A stretch of 64,000 nt of DNA from Lepas anatifera. Lineage: Eukaryota; Arthropoda; Thecostraca; Lepadidae. Numbering within the stretch: position 1 is the stretch's first letter; each line of letters starts with the position of its first letter. The notes beneath the pieces are model-generated. The model was not told the DNA's origin, did no database searches, and saw nothing but the letters and a program-made list of their open reading frames with translations. The stretch is taken from positions 1 to 64,000 of the forward strand of contig JAOTON010002076.1 in the NCBI GenBank assembly GCA_034440635.1. The letters are read 5' to 3'. Positions 54,943-64,000 of this stretch are shown piece after piece. Position numbers and translations under genes: made by a program.

Positions 54943-55324
54943 GAGGTATAGCCAAGGAGAGGCGATTGGGACGGTGGCCCCCCTGAGGGCCCCCCTCGAG
55001 GACGTGCTGCCCCTACCGCATCATACTCTGTGACCTGACGTGGAACCTCATGTCAGACGGGGCCATCTCAAACCCTCCACAGTAACTGGCTTTGTGACAA
55101 GAAAGGCCCTTTTGACCATCAAAAATCTTTTAAACAGAGGATCCTCTGAACCACTGTGGTCCCCAGGGCCCTGTGTTGACATTAGGGCCCTATCTGGTCA
55201 GGTAGACTCTCTTTGACCGATAAGGCCACTATGGCCAGCAGGGTTGTTTTTGGGCCGTGGGACCCACTTCCAGTCCCAAGGACAGCTAAAACCGTCAGGG
55301 CCCTGTCGGACCATCTGGGTCTCT
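54943..55324 (+). repeat. Third copy of the left-end module
   Basis: Begins CAGAGGTATAGCCAAGGAG, a worn form of the 50285 end. It continues with the same GTCAGACGGGGCCATCTCAA and TGTGACAAGAAAGGCCC sequence as 50410-50510. Confidence 0.7.
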
Positions 55325-56270
55325 TTAACACCTGCCCTGCTGGGGTCCCTGGCATGACGCGCCCGCTGGGGGAGCGTTTTTCGCCCCCCTCGGTATCTCG
55401 TTTTCCAAGAGAGCTAAAGGAAAATTAAGGAAAGTGTTCAATAGGTCTTGCGGAGACGAATATAAATTATACGAAGTGTTTTTCTGTCAGGTCAGTATTG
55501 AGGTCAGCAAAGATCAAAGAAGGGGCCGAGTAGACCTAGTGGTTTCATTGCCAGTCTTCGGATCGGATAGCATGGACTAACGTGGGCTCAATCCCCACGG
55601 CAGGAAACCGCCTTCCGTGTCCGATCTGACCCGGTGGAGAGGATCCTTAAACACACACGCCAATACTCCGTGTAATTGGGCAAGTGTGCCTGTTGGGAGT
55701 GGCTCTAATAAAAAATAAAAGGCTCCATGGGCTTACAACAGGGCTGTGTTCGTTTACCCCTCTAGATTTTTACTCAGTAGAGCTAGAGAAAATATGTATG
55801 CATCATTAAATTCCTCTCATTATGGCAAATCGAATGAAGTATAATATGACCTTGTCAGGTCAAATTTTGAAAATGACCTCACATCGAGCTAGGTCAAGGA
55901 CACATGGTGACCTGGTATGATCATGTTGTATATCGATCGACTCCCCGTGACAATATAAACACATTGCAAGAAAAATGGGACTTTTTCTCATTCCAGTGAG
56001 AAGTTATTGGCAAAACAATCACTGTATGTTCCTGTGACCTGACATGATCTTTGAAAGGTCAGATGGTCAAAAACTGAACTTTAAGGTCAAAATTGTGGCA
56101 AGAATACATTGTTTGAAAATTTTCAGCTTCATTTATCCAGTTTTGACTGAAAACGAGGCCTTTCCATTTTTCACCATATACTTATTGTAAGGTTACTAGA
56201 TTAAATGTGTTATGTAAAATGATAAACCCGGACAAAGTGAACTTTAAAACCCCCTTCAGCCAAATGTTAA
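55325..56270. mobile_element. TTAA-target transposon carrying a SINE
   Basis: TTAA at 55325-55328, then CACCTGCCCTGCTGGGG. A worn right end (CCCCCTTCAGCCAAATG, TTAA) is at 56250-56270. Interior AGGTCA/TGACCT hexamers near 55490-55510 and 55840-56090 resemble the other copies. Split by the SINE at 55527. Confidence 0.6.
55527..55730 (+). repeat. tRNA-derived SINE
   Basis: The tRNA-like head has an A box (TAGACCTAGTGG) and, about 55 nt on, a B box (GGGCTCAATCCCC). A body with CTTCCGTGTCCGATCTGACC follows and an A-rich tail (AATAAAAAATAAAA). Transcribed by RNA polymerase III when active. Confidence 0.75.
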
Positions 56271-56349
56271 TATTATTTAAAGTCATTATGTGAATTGAGA
56301 ATTAATATGTAAAAATTTGCGTCGTTTCACAAGCGTTTATTTGATCGTT

Positions 56350-57320
56350 AGGTTTTACTAGGAGCCTGGCTCAGTGGGTGTGGGCTGCGTGGCCCACTAG
56401 CGGCAAAAGGACGTGATAGCTGAGGGAACCCATCGGATCTCGTCATTTTGGGGACAAATTTAACAGAAATATAATTGCTGGGTGCGCACGACACTTTTTG
56501 GAAAGACTAATCGAGACCCGTCGGGATGATGCATTCCAAACAGAATCATCCCCGACCATGTTTGGAACAGAATCTCCAAACGCGGTCTCCAAACGCGGCT
56601 GGTCTAGGGGCTGCCGTGGTGTACTATCGCTCCATACAGGTGAAATACAAGGCTGCAAGATATCTGCGGATGTCCGTGGGCCTTTCAACTGAGGTTCAGG
56701 TCGCTAAGCAGAAAAGTGCCGTGAACGAGGGTTTTGAGCGATGTGCTGCCGCTGTAGGTAAAACGCTTAAGTTGCATAATCACCATATATGCCAGGCGCC
56801 ATGCATCAAACTTAAGTTGTTAAATGTCTGTGGCTTTGAATCCTGGATGTATAAAATAACAATAAAATATATTCGAGCACAGCCCTTCCTCAGAATCTTC
56901 ATAAAATATATTCATTGGAGAAGCTCTTTATCATGATGTGAGCTGACACCTGGAATTTCAGATTTCACCAAATTTCAGAATAATCTTTGTACTTTAGATT
57001 TATTATGAGCCCCGGATTAGAGGAGATAGGTTAATAATCAACCTTTTCTACGCATAACTATGCTTCTTAGTGCAACTTCCCGAAATCTATCTATCTTTGA
57101 AAGAAGATTCTCCCGAAGAGGAAGACATACTTACGGCCTTTTTCGTTTTTCGAGTATGATTGGCTCTGAAACATTTTGGTTGGCACACACATGACTTGTC
57201 AGGACGATATCGTAGGGGCGCTCTGGTTTAAAGCGACCTTCTTTAGATTAATTGACGCAAAAACCATGCGGAACATTTTTTTGGCTTGACGGCATTTCTG
57301 GGTGCTCTTTTGGCAGAATT
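56350..57320. other. No gene seen
   Basis: Overlapping ORFs at 56498-56936 lack recognised domains. Confidence 0.4.
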
Positions 57321-57389
57321 TCAGGAGCCTTTTTTGGGACCACCCCCATTCCCCTGAGCGAAATCGTGGCTACACCCCTTGTTGCAGTG

Positions 57390-57650
57390 ATGAGACGGGT
57401 GTGGTAGTGTTGAATCAGGGCGGCAGTAATGAGCCAGGGGCGGTCCGAATCAAGGTGAAAGTGATTAACCGGGAGTGGCAGTGATGAGCCGGGGGCGGCA
57501 CTGATTTCCAGGGACGGTACAAGTTAGACTGGCAGTGATAAATCGGGGGCGGCATGAATCAAGCTGTCAGTGATGAGCCAGGGACGGCATGCATCAGGAC
57601 CACTGGTAAGATGAGGGCGGCATGAATCAGGGCAGCAATGCTGAGCCGGG
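57390..57650 (+). repeat. GGCAGTGATGAGCCGGGGGCGG minisatellite
   Basis: About 7-8 units of 33-36 bp with GGCAGTGATGAGCCGGGGGC and GGCATGAATCAGGG. This is the array into which the 50285-57380 element went. Confidence 0.8.
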
Positions 57651-57659
57651 GGCGACACG

Positions 57660-58357
57660 TGTATTGGCACACGACCTCTGTTGACATCGATACCGCTACG
57701 TGTGCCATTGTTCTCGGAAATGAATGTATGCAACAATGTTGAGAGTTATGATGTAATAAAGATAAATCCCCTGCATCTTTTCAAGTCTTTCTGACCAGAA
57801 CAAGGGGGTGATTGTATTACCGGTGCAAGTTCTTTTTGCAAGATTTACCCGGTTCGGGAGCTTTCTGATCAGTTAGGAAAAATTTTTAGGGAGGTATAGG
57901 CAATAAAGGGATTGCCGTATAAGCTAAAAGTAGAATTAAAGAGGACATGTGACTTTTACGGAAATTACCTAATCGGTTTATATAACTAAAGAGACGAAGG
58001 TAGCTTTACGGATCAATGTGTTTTCGCGAGGACTGCTCAAGTGATCGCACTCTAGCTGAGTGAAAAGAAATTAAGAGAGAAATTCTTACTCTGCGGAGGT
58101 GGCTAGGAGCAAAAATTTGGCCGCCCGCGCGGAGGCAAAACCCACCAGCTACGTGATGACTCAAATTGACCCGCCTCATAGAGAGCAAGCTGTTTTAACA
58201 TCACTGGGGCAGCCGCTGCTCTCACTAACAATATATGTTTGTCGTGTGGGCTCCTTGAAAAGGGAAATCCCATTACAATTCACAAAAAACGTTCTATCTC
58301 ATTCACCTCAACCACATTTGAATCAGCTACTGCTTGGCGGTGCTGGCGGTGCTGCCC
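57660..58357. other. No gene seen
   Basis: Mixed sequence without coding or repeat signal that I can support. Confidence 0.4.
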
Positions 58358-58481
58358 AGGGGCGCAGTCAGCACTTTGGTTTGGGGGGCACACTGCCTTT
58401 GAGAAGGGGTTGAAAAAGGACCACCCGGAAAGAAAAAGGACGCCTTTAACCGTGACTAAAATACTTAGTTTACCTCGGTTT

Positions 58482-58701
58482 ATATCAACTCTGGGCACTT
58501 TTGGTCCTAAGAAATGTAAATCAAGCATTGACGAAACCCAAAACTCGGCTAAAAAGGAAAAAAATGAAAATTATCACCAAAATCTCATGAAATATCAACT
58601 CTGGGTACCTTTGGTCTTAAGAAATGCACATCAAGCATTGACAGAAATCCAAAACTTGGCTAAAAAAGAAAAAAAGAAAAGCTATCACCGAAATCTCATG
58701 A
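58482..58701 (+). repeat. 110-bp tandem duplication
   Basis: 58482-58591 and 58592-58701 are about 85 percent alike by eye (ATATCAACTCTGGG, AATCAAGCATTGACAGAAA-type, ATCACCRAAATCTCATGAAA). The plus ORF at 58239-58901 spans it and has no recognised domain. Confidence 0.85.
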
Positions 58702-59043
58702 AAGCAACCAAAACACAACTGTTTTGGATATATTTCACAAAAAATAGCCAACTCATGGTAGTAGTTTATATCAAGGAAGTCAGCAGAGGCTGTGACGTTT
58801 GCCACTATGTGCAAGCTAAGACACACGGGAGTCGAACATTGAGTTTGTTATGCCCACTTGTTTTGTCCGTACAATTACCAATGATTAAAAGTGACGTGTG
58901 AGCCCTGGGTAAACGGTGGTGTCACGGCTCCCACAAAGGCTTTGTGGGGAGGAGTGACATGGTGACATTGGGAGAGTCAATATTTTTCCACTGGAATAAT
59001 TTAGGAGATATTTAACTAGTTTATGAAGCCTCATATTTTCATC

Positions 59044-59250
59044 GCTCGGTGGCAGTAGGAGTGAAGATAAGCTAAACAGACCGGTGGGTTGGATGGGGAG
59101 GGTGTGACTGGGCTGGACATTATGAAACACTAGTCTTCCGTTTAAATGAAGTAGCATGAATCCTGGTTTAGAGGACTGTGCTCTGAGCTTAGGGGCACAT
59201 GCCTTTTTAGTAACCCTTCCTAGAAATCACCAGTAAACACGTGTTTAAGA
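59044..59250 (+). repeat. Left member of a direct-repeat pair around the gypsy/LINE block
   Basis: Aligns with 63066-63262 over GGACTGTGCTCTGAGCT-AGG, CTAGAA-CACCAGTA and other stretches, same orientation. Could be a remnant LTR or an unrelated repeat. Confidence 0.65.
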
Positions 59251-59450
59251 AATTGGCGACATCAATGCAATTTCAATTAGGTTAAGGGTGTACGACTCGT
59301 CATATCTTAACGTTTCCAATAAAATCGATTACGGATTTGAGTCATACATTTTGATTTTAAAAATGAAGAGACTTGTGCATTTATGCAAGCTTGGTCTGTT
59401 TTGCATGTTGAATCGGCATCGTATTCAACACGGATGAACCTTGGCCGCAG

Positions 59451-60432
59451 TTGTGCGGTCTCCGCCCCGGTGTGTGCGTACGTCTAGATATCGACCGTAC
59501 TGTTCCTCCAAAGTTCGTCAAGGCTCGCTCCCTGCCACACGCATACAAGGAAAAGGTGGAAACACAACTGGAAAAAAATGTAAGTACTGGGGTGTTAGAA
59601 AGAATACATACGAGTGAGTGGACAGCTCCTACTGTGCCAGTGCTAAAGCCCCGCCGCAGCTTCCGTATTTGTGCAAATTTCAAACTAACCGCGAACAAAG
59701 CCGTCAAACCGGATCGCCACCCACTGCATCAAGTGAAGAATTTGTTTGCAACATTAGCAGGAGGAGCGGTGTTCTCAAAAATTGACTTGGCCCAAGCATA
59801 TAACCAAGTGGTCATTCATGAGCACTCCAGAGATGTTCTCGCAATCTCAACATCAAAAGGCTTCATCGTTTCACGCGATTATGTTTTGGTTTGAACCGCG
59901 CTGCGGGAATCTTTCAACGAGAGATGGAAAAAGTGCTGCACGGGATCCCTCAAGTAATCGCTTTTCTAGATGATGTTTTGATTTCATCCAAGACAACAAA
60001 GGAGCGCTTAGAAACCTTGGAAAAAGTGTTGGCTCGACTCGAAAATGCAGGCCTGAAAGCACGACCCGAGAAGTGCAATTTTTGTTTGTTTCCATAGTTG
60101 AATACTGGCGACACGTGGTGGACAAAAAGAATATTTTTCCAACAGAAGCTAAGGTAGAAGCAATCCAGTCAGCTCCCGTCCCAACTAACGTGACGGAACT
60201 GAAAAGCTTTTTGGGACTGCTAACCTACTATTCTCGGTATCTTCCAAGCCGAGCGGATAAATTAGCTCCGTTGTACCGGCTTCTGAGGAGATCTGCAGAA
60301 TGGATGTGGGGTGAAGAGGAACAGAACAGTTTCAAGTGGGCACAAAGTGCACTGACATCTGATTCAGTTCTAGTGCATTTTGATCCCAACTGTGAGCAAA
60401 TTTTGATATGTGATGCGTCCTCGACAGGTTAA
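59451..60432 (+). pseudogene. Gypsy reverse transcriptase and connection, frame-broken
   Basis: Motifs FRICANFKLTANKAVKPD, FSKIDLAQAYNQV, then after a frameshift AAGIFQREMEKVL and the catalytic box VIAFLDDVLIS. ELKSFLGLLTYYSRYLP follows in the connection. Confidence 0.88.
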
Positions 60433-60438
60433 GGTGTC

Positions 60439-61197
60439 GTGTTAGCGCAGCGAAGCGACAACGGCGATGAGCTTCCTGTGGCCTATGCATCAAGAAGTCT
60501 GTCGGCAGCAGAGCGCAAGTATTCTCAAGTAGAAAGGGAGGCGCTGGACATTATTTATGGAGTAGAAAATTCTAGGCAGTATCTTCTGGGAAATCATTCT
60601 ATTTTGGTCACTGACCATCGGCCCTTGGTAAAATTGTTCGGAGAAAGTGAGAACATACCGGAGATGACATCGTCACGGATAAGAAGGTGGGCACTTAAAC
60701 TGGCAGTGTATCAGTACAGCATTCCCTTTAGACCTACGGAGAAAATGGGGAACGCGGGTGCTTTGAGCTGCATTGCACTCCCTGATAGCTCCCCCTCAGA
60801 AAATCGGCACACTGTGCTGATGGTGACTGAACCTTTCTTTGACGCACGAAGGATAGCTCAGCTAACCGCCCGTGACCCCGTGCTCTCACGTGTGATTAAT
60901 ATCGTCCAGAAAGGTGGCTGGCCTGCAAACATTCAGGAGACATTTAAACCCTTTGCAAACAAGCAGCTGGAGATGTCTGAGTGCAGGTGTATTGTTGTGG
61001 GGGCACAGGGTGATTATTCCACAGAAGGCGTGACCGGTTATTTTAGCAGAGCTGCACGTGAACCATCCCGGTATGGCGCAGATGAAATCACTGGCTCGCA
61101 GCTGCGCGTGGTGGCCTGGTATCGAAAACGACTTGGAAACAACGGTAAGATCCTGTTTGGCGTGTCAAAAAAGCCACCCATCGCCCAAACGGGCTGA
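60439..61197 (+). pseudogene. Gypsy RNase H domain and spacer
   Basis: VAYASRSLSAAERKYSQVER, EALDIIYGVENSRQYLLGN and VTDHRPL are the RNase H signature of gypsy pol. The later spacer is worn, and the integrase zinc-binding HHCC region is not recognisable. Confidence 0.87.
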
Positions 61198-61243
61198 TCT
61201 AAGCATAAGGCCGTGGGCCTCTCGTCCCTAATCAAGAACTCAT

Positions 61244-61990
61244 GTGGATTACGCCGAGCCTTTGAAGGGAAAATATGTTTTTGTTGTCGTGGATGCGTTC
61301 TCCAAATGGATAGAAGCTGAGCTGTGCCTCAATGTAACATCTCAAGCAGCGATCGCTCGGCTCAGGAAAATGTTCGCCAGATGGGGTCTCCCGGACATGT
61401 TGTGCTCCGATAACGCAACAACATTTACATCGCTGGAGTTTCAGAAGTTCTTGTCTTCGAACGGCGTGCAGCACAGGACAATCGAGCCCCGCCACAGCCA
61501 GGGAAACGGGCTTTGTGAGAGGGCAGTCCGTGATGTTAAATCTGCTCTTACTCAAGATAAAAGCGGTGCTTGGGATCTGACACTGAATGAGTGGCTGCTG
61601 TACCACCGAAAAATTCCTCACTCTACCACGTCTGTTTCACCCTCAGAACTCATGATGGGGCGTGTGATTCGCAGCCGATTGGACCTGCTGCAGCCAGACT
61701 TGCGTCAGCGAGTGCAGCGTAAGCAGGTTCAGCAGAAGCTAAACCATGACCCGCAGGTGCCGAGGCACGTGACGCTGAGTGTAGGCTGTGCTGTGTTTGC
61801 CCGGAACTATGGCACTGGACCATCCTGCTGGGAGGGTGTTATCGTTGGTGTTGACGAGCCCGTATCATTTATCGTTAAACTCGGAGATGGCAGGGTGTGG
61901 CGCCGTCTCATGGACCAGATTAGGCGGAGAAGTGACACTTCTCCATATTACATGGTATTACATTACGTGTTAGACGGAACGTTCAATTCA
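61244..61990 (+). pseudogene. Gypsy integrase core
   Basis: DYAEPLKGKYVFVVVDAFSK, LCSDNATTF and ERAVRDVKSAL mark the DDE core; a C-terminal segment with VGCAVFARNYG follows. The codon before the TTF motif is Ala where Gly is usual. From about 61990 the frame runs into LINE sequence. Confidence 0.87.
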
Positions 61991-62034
61991 GACCACTACG
62001 AAACAAGGTCAATTTTCGTTTTACTGTCACCTGT

Positions 62035-63062
62035 ATGCCTAAAGTCTCACGAACTCGTGCTTTTAACTATCGAAACGCTGACTTCGACGGTCTGCGTACC
62101 GTCCTCAGTTTGATTCCCTGGACCGTTCTGAATAATTTAGATGTAGACGCAGCCACTGCACTGTTTTATGACTTTTTAAATGCTGCAATCGCTGACCACA
62201 TACCTACTGTTTCCTTTTCTCGCCGTTTTCCACCGTGGTTGGACAGCAACGTTAGGGCTGCTTTGAGACGAAAAAGACGCCGCCCATCGCCTGAAAAAGT
62301 ATGTGCCGTGCCCAGAGCACAGCAATGATTTCTCGAGAGCCAGTGCAGACTTTAAGGAAATCACTGCTACCAAATACAGGGAGTATCTTCTTGGACTTGT
62401 AAATGACTTCCCCGATAACCTCAAAAGATTTTGGTCGTTTATCAAGGCTCTCAAATCATCTAGGCAATCAGTTCAATCATTGATGCAGAACGGCACAACC
62501 CACAAATCTCCCACTGAATGCGCAAGTCTGCTCAACAGAACTTTCAGTTCAAAATTCTCAGATCCAGTTGTACAAAACTTTCCCAACTGCCCAACACTTC
62601 AACCATTACAACTAAACCGGTTTGCTGTACCACCCGGCAAGGTGTTGGCTTTTATTAGGAGTATTGACGGGAACAAGGCGTGCGCGCCTGACGGTCTCAG
62701 TGCACGCATCTTGAAGGAGTGCGCCCATCAGCTCGCTGTCCCTATAGAAATTATATGCAAACTCTCTGTGAACCAGGGAGTGTTCCCACAACTCTGGAAA
62801 GACGCCAATATTATACCCATACACAAAAAGGCAGCAAAAAAGGCAAACAACTATCGTGAAATCTCTTTACTCCCTCTTTGCTCCAAAATCTTAGAAAAAG
62901 TAGTTTTTGATGAGCTGCTTTCTCATTGCCAACTAGCAATCCCGGTATCGCAACACAGGTTCTTACCAAGACGATCCTGCATGTCAAACCTGAGAGTATT
63001 CTTACACCACGGATGGAGGTCGATCCAGGAGGGCGCTCAGACAGATGCTATCTACACTGATT
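62035..63062 (+). mobile_element. Second non-LTR retrotransposon, truncated before the RT catalytic core
   Basis: A first frame (62035-62328) holds NYRNADFDGLRTVLSLIPW and FPPWLDSNVRAALRRKRR, the post-endonuclease linker. A second frame (62303-63062) holds RSIDGNKACAPDGLSARILK, VFPQLWKDANIIPIHKKAAK, NYREISLLPLCSKILEKVV and FLPRRSC. These are RT motifs of Jockey/CR1-type LINEs. The frame is lost just before the DxxKAFD box, where the direct repeat begins. Confidence 0.85.
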
Positions 63063-63065
63063 ATT

Positions 63066-63262
63066 CTTCGGTCCCAATTGGAGTAAAGAAAAGGTAAAGA
63101 GGCTGGTAGTTTAAATGGGGATGATGTGACAGGGCTGAAAGCTGTGAAAAACTAGTTCTTGATTAATTTAAATTAATTAGTAGAAATCCTGGCTCAGGGG
63201 ACTGTGCTCTGAGCTCAGGGGCGCATGTTTTTTATCACCCCTCCCTAGAATCCACCAGTATA
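63066..63262 (+). repeat. Right member of the direct-repeat pair
   Basis: Matches 59044-59250 in order and orientation. It begins exactly where the LINE frame stops making sense. Confidence 0.65.
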
Positions 63263-63379
63263 ATTAGCAATTTATATAAACCGGGGTGTATAGGCATCAC
63301 AAACCGTTTTAGGGCTGACTCATTCCTCGTTAACTCAATTTTTCAAGGGGTTTGCACTGTGTTCTTACTCCCCACCTAT

Positions 63380-63890
63380 TCGAGACCAGCTTAGGGGCCT
63401 CCTAGTGTGGATCAGAGCTCTTCAGAGCAGCTGCCCCCCATCCCCCAGTTGTGACCCCAGGGACTAGACTAGCTCCGTGACCCCCGAGGTGATGAGAGTT
63501 GGCCTTGCGTTCTTATTCTCTGTCTGTTCAAGACCAGCCCAGGGGACCCCTGATGTGGATCAGAGGACGCCCCCCAGAGCAGCTCATGCTTCGCCTAGGG
63601 ACTAGACTAGCTCAGTGGCCCCAGATATGGGGGGTCATCAGACTAGCTCAATGGGGCCTTGAACCAGCTCCAAGGAGCCCAAGAGCAATTTAAGTTGCCA
63701 GATTACCTCAGGGAGCCTCAGGCCAGCTTAAGAGGCTCTTACAAGCTCAGCGCCCAGAACCAGCTCAGGGTACTCCCAAGGCCAATACCAGCCCAGGGCG
63801 CCCCCAGAACCCAGATTCGCTCTTGGGCCCCAGAACAGCTCTTGGGGCCCCATATCAGTTCAGGGCCTCAAGTCCGGTCAGGGTTGTATC
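63380..63890 (+). repeat. GC-rich minisatellite (GACTAGCTCAGTGGCCCC type)
   Basis: Degenerate units with AGACTAGCTCAGTGGCCCCA and CAGAACAGCTCTTGGGGCCC, the same family as 22970-23391. The ORF at 63499-63693 is a repeat artefact. Confidence 0.75.
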
Positions 63891-64000
63891 ATTATAGATA
63901 CAACATCACTGTTGTATCTGATGGCACTTTTGACTCTGATCATCATCAAACCATTTCTCAGTTCCGAGCGTTCTCCGTGAAAGTGCCGAAAGTCACCAGA

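Larger units (their letters stand above)
50285..57380. mobile_element. Putative 7.1-kb hAT-like element, composite
   Basis: Left end CAGGGGCGTAGCCAAGG; right end, inverted, AAGGGGTGTAGCCACG. Flanks GTTGCAAT (50277-50284) and GTTGCAGT (57381-57388) agree at 7 of 8. Both flanks belong to one minisatellite (GGCAGTGATGAGCCGGGGGC type), as expected of an insertion into that array. Inside lie three copies of a left-end module, unrecognised minus-strand frames, a TTAA element and a SINE. No hAT transposase motif was recognised. Confidence 0.6.
59430..61990 (+). mobile_element. Ty3/gypsy retrotransposon pol fragment, inactivated
   Basis: In order: reverse transcriptase, RNase H and integrase, the Ty3/gypsy order. 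Gag and protease are missing, as is the zinc-binding N-terminus of the integrase. At least one frameshift in RT (near 59880), a stop in the RNase H entry (60430-60432) and a break before the integrase (61195-61240). Host-genome retroelement relic; not expected to be active. Confidence 0.88.

Noticed and set aside
56360..56440. GCCTGGCTCAGTGGGTGTGG as a tRNA or SINE head
   Set aside because: An A-box-like word is present but no B box or cloverleaf could be drawn.
58358..58420. CAGGGGCGCAGTCAGCAC resembles a hAT left end
   Set aside because: No matching right end or duplication could be found.

Overview
This is a stretch of a repeat-rich metazoan nuclear genome, most likely an invertebrate. 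The evidence is small exons with GT-AG boundaries, a PX-AGC kinase of the SGK3 type and a Rab-like GTPase, and dense transposons: hAT-like, TTAA-target, L1/Tx1-like LINE, a second LINE clade, Ty3/gypsy and tRNA-derived SINEs. Nothing fixes the species, and no prokaryotic features are present.

Region 1-8,300 holds the tail of a TTAA element (to 807), then a minus-strand SGK3-like kinase gene of which eight exons (1,728-8,246) can be read. Its last exons lie outside the window. Its introns carry an 11-copy minisatellite grown from its own exon/5' splice-site junction (2,620-3,015), about 975 bp of uninterrupted GA/CT (4,624-5,598), and a roughly 71-bp satellite (7,110-7,930). The kinase-domain exons contain several net-insertion frame breaks, while the N-terminal exons are clean. 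Region 8.3-21.5 kb has little coding signal. It holds a TTAA element (11,896-12,724), a polypurine block, a family of small hAT MITEs with exact target duplications (17,703-18,081 and relatives), AT repeats and TTCC-rich satellite.

Region 21,573-28,390 is one hAT-like element with an exact 8-bp duplication. A second hAT-like element with its own exact duplication (23,392-27,640) sits inside it. Both interiors are GC-rich minisatellite built on GGGGCCCCTGAG. Related arrays recur at 32.4-34.0 kb and 63.4-63.9 kb. Region 28.4-37.8 kb has a short MITE, a LINE fragment and a few CpG-rich possible first exons. An intact three-exon Rab-like GTPase gene runs on the minus strand from 39,529 to 37,889.

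Region 40.2-41.7 kb is a long inverted repeat. Region 43.8-48.8 kb is a nearly complete but decayed L1/Tx1-like ORF2, interrupted by a 926-bp TTAA element packed with nuclear-receptor half-sites (TGACCT/AGGTCA). Region 50,285-57,380 looks like a 7.1-kb hAT-like element with repeated end modules, unrecognised minus-strand open frames, another TTAA element and a SINE. Region 59.0-63.3 kb is a broken Ty3/gypsy pol joined to a second truncated LINE, both enclosed by about 200-bp direct repeats.

Only the SGK3-like and Rab-like genes are confident host genes. Most of the rest is a record of nested transposition and satellite growth inside transposons.
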